Source: a virus. From it: a stretch of DNA of 54,708 bases. A program made the position numbers and the translations under genes. Of the stretch, positions 8,462 through 17,186 are shown one piece after another. The stretch's first letter is position 1. Every line of letters begins with the position of its first letter. The notes beneath the pieces were generated by a model. That model did not search any database, was not told the DNA's origin, and saw only the letters and a program-made list of their open reading frames with translations. The DNA lies in the IMG/VR virus record IMGVR_UViG_3300049489_000161, positions 1-54,708 of that record. One strand, given 5' to 3'.

Positions 8462-8714
8462 ACTCCTTGTCGAACATGGCGCCGCCCTCCAGCCGCTGGA
8501 ACAACTGCTGGATGGAATCCAGGTCTCGGCTGATGATCGCCTGCAGAATCAACGTGGCCGCGGTCTTGTCGAGCAGATCCGGGGATTCCTTGTAGACCAT
8601 CTGCACCGTGCCGAACCGCTGATGCCACAACCACAGGACACGGGTGTCCAGCGTGGTGCGGTGGGCTTCGGGCACGCGGGTGCGCCACCGATGCACGGCC
8701 ACGAGATCACTCAT
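8427..8714 (-). CDS. Last gene of the late operon, unknown function
   Basis: A 95-aa protein beginning MSDLVAVHRWRTRVP and ending DSDDEALRV. The middle is helical (LLDKTAATLILQAII, then DSIQQLFQRLEGG). The length and position next to the terminase genes recall small head-completion or terminase-associated proteins, but no signature supports a function. An AGGGGAG ribosome binding site precedes the ATG, which overlaps the upstream gene by four bases (ATGA). It terminates inside the opposing gene. Confidence 0.65.
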   Translation of the reverse strand: MSDLVAVHRWRTRVPEAHRTTLDTRVLWLWHQRFGTVQMVYKESPDLLDKTAATLILQAIISRDLDSIQQLFQRLEGGAMFDKEFIDSDDEALRV

Positions 8715-9010
8715 GATCCCAGCTCCCCTCCGGTCAGGTCGGCGAACTCGATGTTGAGTTTGCGCTTGGTAGCCGGGTGGCTGCCGGGCCGACGGCGGCC
8801 CACCATCCGGTTGAAGATCATGCCGCGGGCGGCGTTGGCTCTGGCAGCCGCGCCTCGCTCGGTGGAGTTCGCGTTGTTGGCGATCTCGAACAGCGTGCGC
8901 ACCACCAGCTCGTGCGCCGGCAGGCTGATCAGATCGTCAGTGGTGATCTCCGGGTTGTCCGCCACCATCTGCATCGCCTGTCGGATAGTGACCATGCGCT
9001 TCAGGCCCAT
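8711..9010 (-). CDS. Small helical protein downstream of TerL; possible small terminase
   Basis: A 99-aa protein rich in helix (IRQAMQMVADNP, ELVVRTLFEIAN) with ARANAARGMIFNRMVG and a basic tail region. Small terminase subunits often have this size and contain an A-x-x-I/L-x-R-x-x-G stretch, and the gene overlaps the 3' end of the large terminase. That assignment is only suggestive. A TTG at 9022 extends the frame by four residues. I chose ATG 9010 because GGAG sits six bases upstream of it. Confidence 0.65.
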   Translation of the reverse strand: MGLKRMVTIRQAMQMVADNPEITTDDLISLPAHELVVRTLFEIANNANSTERGAAARANAARGMIFNRMVGRRRPGSHPATKRKLNIEFADLTGGELGS

Positions 9011-10461
9011 ACTGCGCTCCAATCCTCCTCGTAGTTCACCGAGGCTGTGCGTTGCCCGGAGTGATCAAAAAATTTCCCGTTGAAGAAGTCCAGCTCCTTC
9101 ACCGCCTGCACCGCGTAGCGCAGAGCGTCCATCATGTGGCTGTACTTGTCGTGCATCGGCTGCTGGGTCCACATCTGCAGCCGGGTGTTGAACTCGTACT
9201 TGTAGTTCTCCAGGCACTCCAGCAGCCACTGGCAGTTCCCCTCGTGGACGATCGTGTTGTACAGCATCATCCGGGTCTGTTGGATGTCGGTGACAAGTGT
9301 GTAGTCGCCACTGCGAGAGCCAGGAATCTTCCACACCTTGTTGGACTTGGCGAGCACCGCCACGTTCGGGAACCGCTGGCGCATCATGTCAGCAGGCGTG
9401 GTGTTGATCGCCCGTTCGTGATGCTCGCCGTCCCACGGCAGGATCAGCGCGGAGATCTTGTTGAACCACGGCTTCACCTGCAGATCGTCCACGTACTCCG
9501 GCAGTGCCTTGCCGTGACCCTCACCACAGTCGTAGAGGAACAGCCGCCCGTTCACCCACTGAAACGCGACCCAACTGGTGGCGTCCGACTGGATCCCCGA
9601 GGAGCCGATGTCGAAGGCCACGTACACCGGGTGGCCCGGGTCGAGGTTGAAGGCATGGACCCGCTTGTCGTCCACCATCTTCATGTACGCCTCGCCGTAC
9701 ACGGCGGCCGCGTCCATCTCCTCGAACGAGCAGTAGTATTCCTGCTCGAACATCCGGTCGTTGCCGAACCGCTTCAGGTAGGTGTCCCTGATCCGCTCGA
9801 GCTCATCCTCGGACAGCACGGGCGGAAGGCCTTCGCGCTTCATGATCGCGTTGATGTCGTTGATGTCGCGGGTGATGATCTGCGCTTCGGGGTTGGAGCG
9901 CATCGATTCCATCAACTGCCACAACGGGTTGCGGCGTTTCCCACGCGGAGTGCTCACGACCATCAGCCGCTTGTCCTCAGCCCGGTTCTCGAGAATCGGC
10001 ATCAGCCGCGGGATGGGATCCTCTCTGGTGAACAGCGCCAGCTCGGTGATCGTGTAGTCCTGGAACGACGTACCGACACCGGACTTGTCCTGGCCGGACT
10101 GGAAGTAGCCCTGCAACTTCAGCCGGCTGTGATTGGTGAACCGGCCTTCCATCACGGTGGCCTTCCAGTCCACGGTCTCTGCCGGCACGTTGTCCTGCAG
10201 CCCACGGATGTACTCCCCGGACCCTGGGTCGATGTAGGTCTTGTCCCAGAGGATGTCGCGGATCATCGGGTTGGACAGGCTGATGTAGACGCCGGTGGTC
10301 TTGGGCGTGCGCAGCCTGGCGTCGCACTGCTCCATCGACGCGGCAACGTCCTTCCCGGTCTGCCGGGGCAGCACGGCGATCCCGTATCGCTTGGTCCTCC
10401 ACATCTTGTGGAGTTCCTGTTGATAGGGCCGCGGCTTGTAGTAGACCGGGAAGGTCGGCAC
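9001..10461 (-). CDS. terL: Terminase large subunit
   Basis: This 486-aa packaging motor combines an ATPase that pumps DNA into the capsid with a nuclease that cuts the concatemer. The ATPase shows a Walker A-like RQTGKD (K37), YTITELALF at about 134-143 with E140 at the Walker B/catalytic position, and STPRGK as the coupling motif. The nuclease begins at AFDIGSSG (D284) and later has a DALRYAV element, as expected for an RNase H-like terminase nuclease. I chose the GTG at 10461 because AGGAG lies just upstream and the previous gene stops at 10470. The frame to 10587 overlaps that gene. It sits 20 kb from the portal gene, near the end of the late operon. Confidence 0.92.
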   Translation of the reverse strand: MPTFPVYYKPRPYQQELHKMWRTKRYGIAVLPRQTGKDVAASMEQCDARLRTPKTTGVYISLSNPMIRDILWDKTYIDPGSGEYIRGLQDNVPAETVDWKATVMEGRFTNHSRLKLQGYFQSGQDKSGVGTSFQDYTITELALFTREDPIPRLMPILENRAEDKRLMVVSTPRGKRRNPLWQLMESMRSNPEAQIITRDINDINAIMKREGLPPVLSEDELERIRDTYLKRFGNDRMFEQEYYCSFEEMDAAAVYGEAYMKMVDDKRVHAFNLDPGHPVYVAFDIGSSGIQSDATSWVAFQWVNGRLFLYDCGEGHGKALPEYVDDLQVKPWFNKISALILPWDGEHHERAINTTPADMMRQRFPNVAVLAKSNKVWKIPGSRSGDYTLVTDIQQTRMMLYNTIVHEGNCQWLLECLENYKYEFNTRLQMWTQQPMHDKYSHMMDALRYAVQAVKELDFFNGKFFDHSGQRTASVNYEEDWSAVWA

Positions 10462-10469
10462 CGCGGCTC

Positions 10470-11009
10470 CTACTCGGGTGGGGTGATCAGGTTTTCGAGC
10501 TGACTGATCAGCGTCGTGCGTGGTTCGTCCTTGGCGCTCTCGGCGTCCAGCACGCTCAGCGCCCTGTCCGGATCGTCCCCGACCCACTCCATCAACTGCG
10601 CGATGGTGGCGTTGATGGTGGGCGAAGGATCGTCCTGCGGCGCGCTAGCACGGGCTGTGGTCGGGGTGTCGCGGATGTCAATGAGCAAAGCGATGAACAC
10701 ACCATCCACTCCGCCGGCGGTCTGATACTTCTTCAGCGCGTATGCCGCCCGCTCCCCGTCGCCGGGGACATCCTCGTCCACCCAGTCCGTGACGGCCGCC
10801 TTGTTCAGCCAGTCGGTCGGCAGCGCGTAGTTGCTTCCCGGAGGCGGGACATCAGCGAGCAGTGCGAACTGCTCGACGGTGGAGTCGAAGCTGCCTGCAT
10901 AGCCGTCACGCACGTCCTCCACGTACGCCTGTTGATCGGCTGCGGTCTCGGCGGGCGAACTCCACGAAGGATCGTGGTACTTCGTGCCGTCGTGCGGGGT
11001 GGTGGTCAT
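10470..11009 (-). CDS. Probable virion-associated protein, unknown
   Basis: A 179-aa acidic protein. The C-terminal 45 residues (LMEWVGDDPDRALSVLDAES and a following helix) recall a short helical module I have seen repeatedly in small actinophage proteins near terminase and capsid genes, though I cannot name a family. The middle region includes a stretch rich in W, D and A (TDWLNKAAVTDWVDED). The ATG has AAGGGA upstream, and eight bases separate its stop from the terminase start. A role in assembly is inferred from position only. Confidence 0.68.
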   Translation of the reverse strand: MTTTPHDGTKYHDPSWSSPAETAADQQAYVEDVRDGYAGSFDSTVEQFALLADVPPPGSNYALPTDWLNKAAVTDWVDEDVPGDGERAAYALKKYQTAGGVDGVFIALLIDIRDTPTTARASAPQDDPSPTINATIAQLMEWVGDDPDRALSVLDAESAKDEPRTTLISQLENLITPPE

Positions 11010-11022
11010 GGCAGTGATCCCT

Positions 11023-12051
11023 TCAGATCTGCAAGTGTGGCAGTCCTATTGTGCCGAACAACGTCGAGAAATCTTCCTTCTCAGAACTGCTGCCGGCCTT
11101 GGCCGGGATACCTGCCTGCGGCGGGTCGACAGGCGTTGAACCCGCCGCAGGAGGTGCAGCGGGCCCAGGCTGTGCCTGCTGCGTAGCGGGGCCGCTCCCC
11201 GCCGTCTGTGCCCTGGCCGCCTGTTGGCTGCGCAGGTTGTCGATGATGGGCTGCACCGGGATGCTATAGCCCTGCAACTTGCCGTCCTGCCGGATCTCGT
11301 ACGGAGCCGCCAGGGTTGCGAACTCATCGGCGAGCTGCCGGTTGAACGTCTTGACGCCGGGGATCAGATCGGGGTTGTTCTTGAACAGATCGATCGACGC
11401 ATGCACGGTCTGGAGGAACTGCTGTGAGCCCTCCATCTTCGTCTGGGCCGCTTCCCTGATCTCCTGCACGAGAATGCTGCGGACAGCCTCCTGCCACTCC
11501 TTGGCGTCGTTGCTGTCCTTCAGCCGCTCCATCCCCTCCCTGCCAATGGCCGGCACCTCGGTGCCCACCAGCAGCCGGGGGTGCTTCTCGAGCGCCGCAA
11601 AGTAGTTCTCGTAGTCCTTGCGGGCCTGCTCAAACGCCTCCTGCTGGTAGCCCTGGACGATGTTCTGCTCGATCTTGGTGCTCAACTCGCCAAGTCGTGG
11701 GATGAATGTGGCGGGTTCTGCTGTCCAATCAGCGGGAAGATCTGCTGGCTGGCTGACGGCTGCAGGCTGTTGAGCACTTCCATCAGCAGCTCCTCCTGAA
11801 GTTGAAGCCGCTTGTGCTGTGGTTGCTGACTCTGCTCCAGCCGCCGCATTGCCTGGGCTACCGGCTGCAGAGCTTCCCACAGCAGCTCCCTCTGCTGGCG
11901 TAGGAGCTGGGCTTGCTGGTTGTTCAGCAGTCGCTCCATCTCCTGCAGCTGGCGTAGCCTCGCCCTCTGGCGCCAACGCATCCATGAGAGCACTGAATGC
12001 AGCATCGCCAGTGCCTTGGAGCTCCACTGCTTCACGGGTGTCCTCACTCAT
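11023..12051 (-). CDS. Ala/Gly/Pro-rich helical protein, possible scaffold
   Basis: A 342-aa protein with a disordered N-terminal third made almost entirely of A, G, S, P and Q. A helical centre at about 115-250 contains YQQEAFEQARKDYENYF and QEAVRSILVQEIREAAQ. A second low-complexity linker leads to an acidic C-terminus. This architecture fits a scaffolding or internal virion protein, but the gene lies 17 kb from the capsid gene, which is unusual for a scaffold. It overlaps the upstream gene by eight bases. The ribosome binding site is weak (GGGACAGCA), so coupled translation is likely. Confidence 0.65.
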   Translation of the reverse strand: MSEDTREAVELQGTGDAAFSALMDALAPEGEATPAAGDGATAEQPASPAPTPAEGAAVGSSAAGSPGNAAAGAESATTAQAASTSGGAADGSAQQPAAVSQPADLPADWTAEPATFIPRLGELSTKIEQNIVQGYQQEAFEQARKDYENYFAALEKHPRLLVGTEVPAIGREGMERLKDSNDAKEWQEAVRSILVQEIREAAQTKMEGSQQFLQTVHASIDLFKNNPDLIPGVKTFNRQLADEFATLAAPYEIRQDGKLQGYSIPVQPIIDNLRSQQAARAQTAGSGPATQQAQPGPAAPPAAGSTPVDPPQAGIPAKAGSSSEKEDFSTLFGTIGLPHLQI

Positions 12052-12616
12052 TGCTGTCCCAGTTCGTCTTCATCTCCTCGAGCTCGGCCCGGAGCAGTTC
12101 CTGTGCGGTCTCGGTGAACTCAAAATCGATCTGGTCGAGCAGACTGGTAAGACCCACACTGCCGAAGAACATCTTGTGGACTTCGGAGATCGCCGCCAGT
12201 TCGATGGCCGCGTCGTGCTGCTCACAGTTCCAGTCGAGTTCCCACGACAGGATCGTCTTCTGCCAGGAGATGATGACGTTGAGGTAGTGCAGGTTGTTCT
12301 GCTCCGCATCCTCCTCGGGAGTGGTGGCGCTGTCCCAGTTCTCGTCGGTGTCCAGCTCCGCCTGCAGCCCGTCCAGCAGTTCGTCAAGTTTGGCGTAGTA
12401 CAGGTCGCGGTAGTGCGGCATGTCGGCGAAACCCAGGTCGGCGTGCGTCGACACGATCCGGGTGGCCCACTGCGGAGTGATCCGCTCCTTGCGAACCGTC
12501 TTCGAGGACAGCAGGATCTCCCGCCACATCTTCAGGATCGGGCTATACGCCACGTCCTGGGTGTCGCCAAGGATGTCTTCGACGGTGAGCTCGGTGGCTT
12601 CGGTGCTGTCGGTCAC
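12044..12616 (-). CDS. Acidic helical protein, unknown
   Basis: A 190-aa, strongly acidic protein that begins at a GTG overlapping the upstream stop (GTGA). It is rich in D, E, W and L, with long helices near the C-terminus (ETAQELLRAELEEMKTNW). I recognise no enzymatic motif. Position in the packaging/assembly end of the late operon suggests a structural or assembly role. Tight overlaps with both neighbours indicate co-translation with the genes at 12613 and 11023. Confidence 0.65.
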   Translation of the reverse strand: MTDSTEATELTVEDILGDTQDVAYSPILKMWREILLSSKTVRKERITPQWATRIVSTHADLGFADMPHYRDLYYAKLDELLDGLQAELDTDENWDSATTPEEDAEQNNLHYLNVIISWQKTILSWELDWNCEQHDAAIELAAISEVHKMFFGSVGLTSLLDQIDFEFTETAQELLRAELEEMKTNWDSNE

Positions 12617-13419
12617 TGGATTTTTCCCATCAGTTGGAGTTGGCGGTGCTCGGCCTGGATCGTACGAACCACAGACCGGATGTCGTAGCAGAGGTCGTTC
12701 TCGATGTAGACCTTCTTGCAGGTCTCGGGAACCATCTCGCTGCCCCCGTAGTAGTCCTGCACGTCGAACAGGTTGAAGCCTTCCCGCCCGTTGTAGCAGT
12801 GAATCTTGAACGGAAACCGAGGATCGGTGTAAATGCCGACCTGGTAGGAGGGAAGCGTGATCTTCACTTCGGCGGGGCGTTGAGCCTGCTCCCCGGAAAC
12901 CTCGAAGGTTTCCACGTAGTCACCGTTGCGCACGGTCTGCGTGGTGACTCCGGTATCCATGTATTTCAAGACGCGCCGGCCACGGGGCTTCGGGTATGCG
13001 GGCTTTTGCACTTCCTCCTGGTGCCACTTCCGCCCCAACTCGTCAATGCGGATGACCTCATCGGGCGCTGCGGTGTTGAGCCGCTGTCCGGGCATCTCGT
13101 TGGGATCGGGCTGACTGGAGACGACGACGGTGGTCTCCTCCAGTTTCTCGACAACGGGCCCCTGAGGTGGCGCTGCCGGGGCAGGAGCAGGGTCGTCGTA
13201 GCCGAAGAACGACGCCGGGGGTGTTTGGTCGTCGTCGCCGTTCAGCGCCTGTGAGAGGCCTTCCTGGGCTTCTGGGCCGGGGTCGTCAGCCGGCACCTGC
13301 CCGTGGCTGACGAGAGTGTCCTTGAGTTCGTCCACCGACCACTGCCGGTAGTGCTTCGTGATGGGTACTCCGGCGTCCCTCAACTGTTTGTAGAGGACGC
13401 TCTTGTACTGCTGGGACAC
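12613..13419 (-). CDS. Two-part protein with LEM/SAP-like N-terminus, unknown
   Basis: A 268-aa protein. The first 40 residues (YKQLRDAGVPITKHYRQWSVDELKDTL) look like a short helix-extended-loop-helix fold of the SAP/HeH kind found in phage structural proteins. A P/A-rich linker follows, then a C-terminal beta-rich part containing FPFKIHCYNGREGFNLFDVQDYYGG. The GTG start has AGGAGG close upstream. It is the first gene downstream, in reading direction, of the 13501-13591 repeat element, so that element may control this and the following packaging genes. Confidence 0.65.
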   Translation of the reverse strand: MSQQYKSVLYKQLRDAGVPITKHYRQWSVDELKDTLVSHGQVPADDPGPEAQEGLSQALNGDDDQTPPASFFGYDDPAPAPAAPPQGPVVEKLEETTVVVSSQPDPNEMPGQRLNTAAPDEVIRIDELGRKWHQEEVQKPAYPKPRGRRVLKYMDTGVTTQTVRNGDYVETFEVSGEQAQRPAEVKITLPSYQVGIYTDPRFPFKIHCYNGREGFNLFDVQDYYGGSEMVPETCKKVYIENDLCYDIRSVVRTIQAEHRQLQLMGKIQ

Positions 13420-13500
13420 AGACCCTCCTAGGTGGTCTACGAGCCTTTACAGGGCTTCTCTGCGCTTCGACCCTACCCCAGACCCCCCGACGCCGGGGGA

Positions 13501-13591
13501 TGTAGACACACGTAGACAACGAAAAAAGCTCCCTTTTCTTATATATACATCTCCTTAAAGGGGGTTTTTTCGCTGTCTACAACTGTCTACA
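13501..13591 (-). repeat. ~91-bp inverted iteron element, copy 1
   Basis: TGTAGACA at 13501-13508 and a degenerate CGTAGACA at 13511-13518 face TGTCTACA at 13574-13581 and 13584-13591. Inside are GAAAAAA/TTTTTTCG arms, a CCCTTT/AAAGGG pair and a TATATATA core. Its reverse complement aligns along its whole length with 48444-48533. The TAG stop of the upstream 1196-aa gene lies inside the last repeat. It sits in the only sizeable gap of the late operon. Function is unknown: promoter, operator, origin or terminator are all possible. Confidence 0.8.
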
Positions 13592-16500
13592 TTCTGCTGT
13601 AGTCCCGACCGGGCTCCGGCACCCCGTTGGCGTACAGCGCCGAGTTGCCTTCCTGCACATTCCGCGCATACTCGAAGGTCTCCACACTGCCCTGCGCGTA
13701 ACCGACGTTCACACTCACCGGCGTGTAGCGGTACTGCACGGTGTTGAACTGCCCCGACGACGGCAGACCGTCCACGCTATGAGCGAAGAAGTACCACTGC
13801 TGCAGATCCCTGCGCACCAGAAGTTCGTCACTGCGCTCCCACGACAGTCCCTCATAGTCGGGGCCGCGGTCATCGGAGAATCGCTTCACCAGATTGACCG
13901 GTCCACCGTTGAGCGCCTTCGCCCGGATGCCGTACTCCATCGTGCCGACGAAATCCCCCAGCGTCAGGGAGACCTGCTGTAGATGTGCCCAGGCGTCGTG
14001 GGCCTTGTTCGCGCCCTGCGTGTTCATCTCGAAGAACCACGGGATCGGACGCTGCCCCACTTCCCGGACTGTGGGCTGTGCCGGGTCTTTGGCCGGCAGC
14101 ACGTAGTCGTCCTGCCGTGCGTCCGGGTCGAGGTAGAACAGCCCGTCCGGACGTACCACGCCGACGAACACTCGTGCCCCGTACTCGATCACCCGCAGTG
14201 ACGCGGCCTGGATCAGGAACCGTGACCACGTTCCCGACTCTCCGCCGGCCACGTCGTACACCCAGATCTCGTTACCGAGGCAGCCGTCCTCCAATTGCTC
14301 ACCCCGCGGATTCTTCACCAGGAAGTAGAGCCGGTTGTCCTGCACCGCGCTGACGATCCACTGCTTGTCCTGCAGCTGCTCCCACATGTTGGAGATGTCA
14401 TCGGACAACGTCTTGTGGTTGATGTTGTAGTTCTGCGCCGTCGACTTCAGCAGCGCCCGGTCGATGGGCCGGATCAGCGCGTTGTTGTGGACCAGCACTC
14501 CATACGGCGACATCGTTCCGGGTGTGTTCGTGGTCTCCTCAAAACCCATCACCGCCGTCGAGGACGACTGTGCCGTCAGATCGGCCGGCGCCATGTAGTA
14601 GCAGATCGAGGTGCCGTCGCTGCCCAGGCACAGGATGGTGACGGTGTCCACGGACTGCGGGTTTTGCCACAGCACCACCGAACCGGGGACATGCAGGTTG
14701 CCGGACGACAACGTCTTCACGCCGCCACCCCGGTGCGCGGTGAACTTCGTGTACTCGCCAGGGCGGTTGGTCGTCCACCGCACTGCCGCCGGTTCCTCCG
14801 CATCTCCCGCGAGGATGATCCGGTCTCCGGCCACCAGCCCTGCACGGGCCTTCGGCGGCCGCGAGTAGTTGACCCGGTTGGTCGGTGACGGCAGCGGCAT
14901 TGAGTCGATGGTGAACTTCCGGTTCGGGGTGATGTTGATCCAACCACCCTTCACGTATGGCAGCACCTCGTTGCGCATGCGTGCGGCGTCATCGGCGAAC
15001 AACTCCCGCGACCCGGCCCAGGTCGCCTCCACCGGGACTGGATCCTGATCGGACCAGGAGAACGTGTACAGGTGCCAGCGCAGCGCACCGGCTGTGACGG
15101 CATGGTCGTACACCGCCTGCGGAACCGTGGCCACCAGTTGGTCGGCACACAGGTCGGCGGTGCTGGTCACCTTCGTCGGGTCGGGCTCGTTGCTGCCGTT
15201 CGGCTGCAGCCACAGCCAGTTCGACTGCGGCCGCTTGATCCGTACCTCAGTCATCTTTGACGGCGCGGACTCGCCGAGCTCCGTCTCGAAAGTGTAGAAG
15301 AAGCCCATCTTGTACTTGTTGTCCGCGATGGCACCGTTGTTGATCAGAGCTTCCGCACCACGGCTGCCACTCGGCTCCGGGGGTGGGATCTCATCGGGGT
15401 CGACCCGCGTGATCTCGACGCTGGGGCTGAGATTCGGCGCTGCCACGTTCTCCCAGGAGTACGTGATCTTCCCCGCGCTGGGTGTTGAGCCGTCGAAGTA
15501 GGCATCCACCGTGGCAGAGTCGGACTCGATCATCCCGGCGTCCAGGGAGAACATCTGCAACGGCGTCGCGCCCTTGATCGTGATGCTGATGTCGGCCACG
15601 ACCGCGTTCGGTTTGCCGGGGGTGACGACCGCTCCGGGTCGCACCCACCCCGTACCGTCCCCGGAGGCCTTCGTGTCGGAGACGAGCGCCTCCTCCTTGC
15701 GGTCCCGGTCGTACAGCCGCAGATCCAGGGTGACGTCCTTCGGAGTTCCGATCGCTTCTTTGCGAACGTGCATGCTGCCGGCGACCGGCCCGCCCGGGAT
15801 GATCGGAACCCTGAGCGAGGTGACGGTGAGATCGGTCGGCCCCCACTCCACCGAGGGGGACTGGTTCGCCGGGCCCTGCCAGAAGAAGTCGTTGCCGGAT
15901 GCACCGCTGAAAAAGGCTGTCGACTCGTTGGCACGGCAGAACATCACCTTCTTCACCTTCGCCCAGGACAGCGTCTTCTTCGTGCTGTCGGCCCCAAGGT
16001 AGATCCGTGCGGTCACCGCGTTGTCCGGAGCTTCGATCGCCGGGCTCTCCCAGGTGCCGGAGCGCGGCTCGGGGGAGAACTTGATCGGCTCCCCGATCTC
16101 GGTGCCGTTGTTGCGGTAGAACTGCACACGGGCCCTGGCGACCGCATCCTCACTGAGGTCGTACTCGTAGGCCAGGTGGTACTTCTTGCCGGGCTCGATG
16201 TCGTCGTACTTGGCGCTGCGCGCCAGGAACACGTTCTTGCCCTTCTCGTCGGTGAGCTTCATCCAGTCACCGTCTTTGCTGAGCTTCGGGTCTCCCTTGT
16301 CCGCGGTCCATCCGTCCAGCCCGGTGGCCGAGACGTTGTGCAGCGGAGACGTGGCGAGGTTCTTGCGGCTGGGCAGCGACCACACCTGCAGCACGCTGTT
16401 GCTGCCCGCCTGTGCCGGAGAGGACGAACGGATGATCCGCCAGGCACAGTGGGCGCTCTTGTCCCAGTGGGTGAACCCCGCCTCGAACGATGGGTTGAGC

Positions 16501-17177
16501 AGCTCGTTGCGACGGGCGTCGTAGCCCCGCTTGTCGATCCATCCTCGTGAGGGGTGGACCACGGTGGGCTTGTGGTCGTCGCTCCACTCCGGCTGGGTGA
16601 CGGAGTTCATCCGCTTGGCGACCTTCTCGGTGCCCACCATGAACAGCCGCACCGAGTCGCCGGCGTCCGACAGTGCCAGGATCTTGTTGTCGATCTGCAG
16701 GTACGACACGTACTTGGTGGCCGCACTGAAGTTCAGGGTCGCCACACCCTGCGGGATGTAGAACCCCACCTTCTCGTGGTCGAGCGGGAACACGATCTGG
16801 TTCGGCTCGGAGAACAGCATCACCCGGAACCCGACGGTCTGGTCCGGCTCCCGGGTGGCGAACAGCAAAGCCCGTGATCCGTTGTTCAGGTAGAACGGCT
16901 CCATCGATCCGACCAGTGGTTGATCGAACGCGATCCCCGGCACGTCGATCGCCGTCTTGTCCATGTCGGGGGTGTCGAGGTAGGACATGTACCGCAGACC
17001 GGGACGCACGGCCAGTCCGCGGTCGCGGGTGACCATCATGTTCTCCATCAGCCGGCACGAGGTCGGGTCGGACAACCCCGGCGGGTATGCCGTGGACCAG
17101 CCGGTGAAGTTGCGCAGGTACGCCCTCGACAGTGGTCGGTCGATCGGGGGCGGTGTCTGCTTCTTCGCGCCAGCCAT
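13587..17177 (-). CDS. Large tail nozzle-like protein with carbohydrate-binding-like insert
   Basis: This 1196-aa virion protein begins with a pattern typical of T7 gp12-like tail nozzles: an early glycine/proline turn region, SCRLMENMMVTRDRGLAVRPG, then beta strands with many W and Y. Residues from about 223 (LLNPSFEAGFTHWDKSA) to about 440 look like one or two galactose/carbohydrate-binding jelly rolls inserted in the nozzle. A later KYKMGFFYTFETELGESAPS region resembles a fibronectin-like fold. T7 gp12 is about 800 aa, so this version is much enlarged. The ATG has AAAGGAG upstream, and the adaptor-like gene precedes it, matching the T7 gene 11-12 order. The stop codon lies within the repeat element at 13584-13591. 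The assignment is by pattern, not by search. Confidence 0.7.
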   Translation of the reverse strand: MAGAKKQTPPPIDRPLSRAYLRNFTGWSTAYPPGLSDPTSCRLMENMMVTRDRGLAVRPGLRYMSYLDTPDMDKTAIDVPGIAFDQPLVGSMEPFYLNNGSRALLFATREPDQTVGFRVMLFSEPNQIVFPLDHEKVGFYIPQGVATLNFSAATKYVSYLQIDNKILALSDAGDSVRLFMVGTEKVAKRMNSVTQPEWSDDHKPTVVHPSRGWIDKRGYDARRNELLNPSFEAGFTHWDKSAHCAWRIIRSSSPAQAGSNSVLQVWSLPSRKNLATSPLHNVSATGLDGWTADKGDPKLSKDGDWMKLTDEKGKNVFLARSAKYDDIEPGKKYHLAYEYDLSEDAVARARVQFYRNNGTEIGEPIKFSPEPRSGTWESPAIEAPDNAVTARIYLGADSTKKTLSWAKVKKVMFCRANESTAFFSGASGNDFFWQGPANQSPSVEWGPTDLTVTSLRVPIIPGGPVAGSMHVRKEAIGTPKDVTLDLRLYDRDRKEEALVSDTKASGDGTGWVRPGAVVTPGKPNAVVADISITIKGATPLQMFSLDAGMIESDSATVDAYFDGSTPSAGKITYSWENVAAPNLSPSVEITRVDPDEIPPPEPSGSRGAEALINNGAIADNKYKMGFFYTFETELGESAPSKMTEVRIKRPQSNWLWLQPNGSNEPDPTKVTSTADLCADQLVATVPQAVYDHAVTAGALRWHLYTFSWSDQDPVPVEATWAGSRELFADDAARMRNEVLPYVKGGWINITPNRKFTIDSMPLPSPTNRVNYSRPPKARAGLVAGDRIILAGDAEEPAAVRWTTNRPGEYTKFTAHRGGGVKTLSSGNLHVPGSVVLWQNPQSVDTVTILCLGSDGTSICYYMAPADLTAQSSSTAVMGFEETTNTPGTMSPYGVLVHNNALIRPIDRALLKSTAQNYNINHKTLSDDISNMWEQLQDKQWIVSAVQDNRLYFLVKNPRGEQLEDGCLGNEIWVYDVAGGESGTWSRFLIQAASLRVIEYGARVFVGVVRPDGLFYLDPDARQDDYVLPAKDPAQPTVREVGQRPIPWFFEMNTQGANKAHDAWAHLQQVSLTLGDFVGTMEYGIRAKALNGGPVNLVKRFSDDRGPDYEGLSWERSDELLVRRDLQQWYFFAHSVDGLPSSGQFNTVQYRYTPVSVNVGYAQGSVETFEYARNVQEGNSALYANGVPEPGRDYSRM

Positions 17178-17186
17178 GCTGCTCCT

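Noticed and set aside
9052-10503. 483-aa plus-strand frame opposite the terminase gene
   Set aside because: Antisense composition (H, V, R rich), while the minus-strand frame has full terminase motifs.
13501-13591. Insertion sequence or MITE remnant
   Set aside because: Ends read TG...CA and are inverted, but no target-site duplication is visible at either copy and no transposase gene exists in the window. Kept as a repeat of unknown function.
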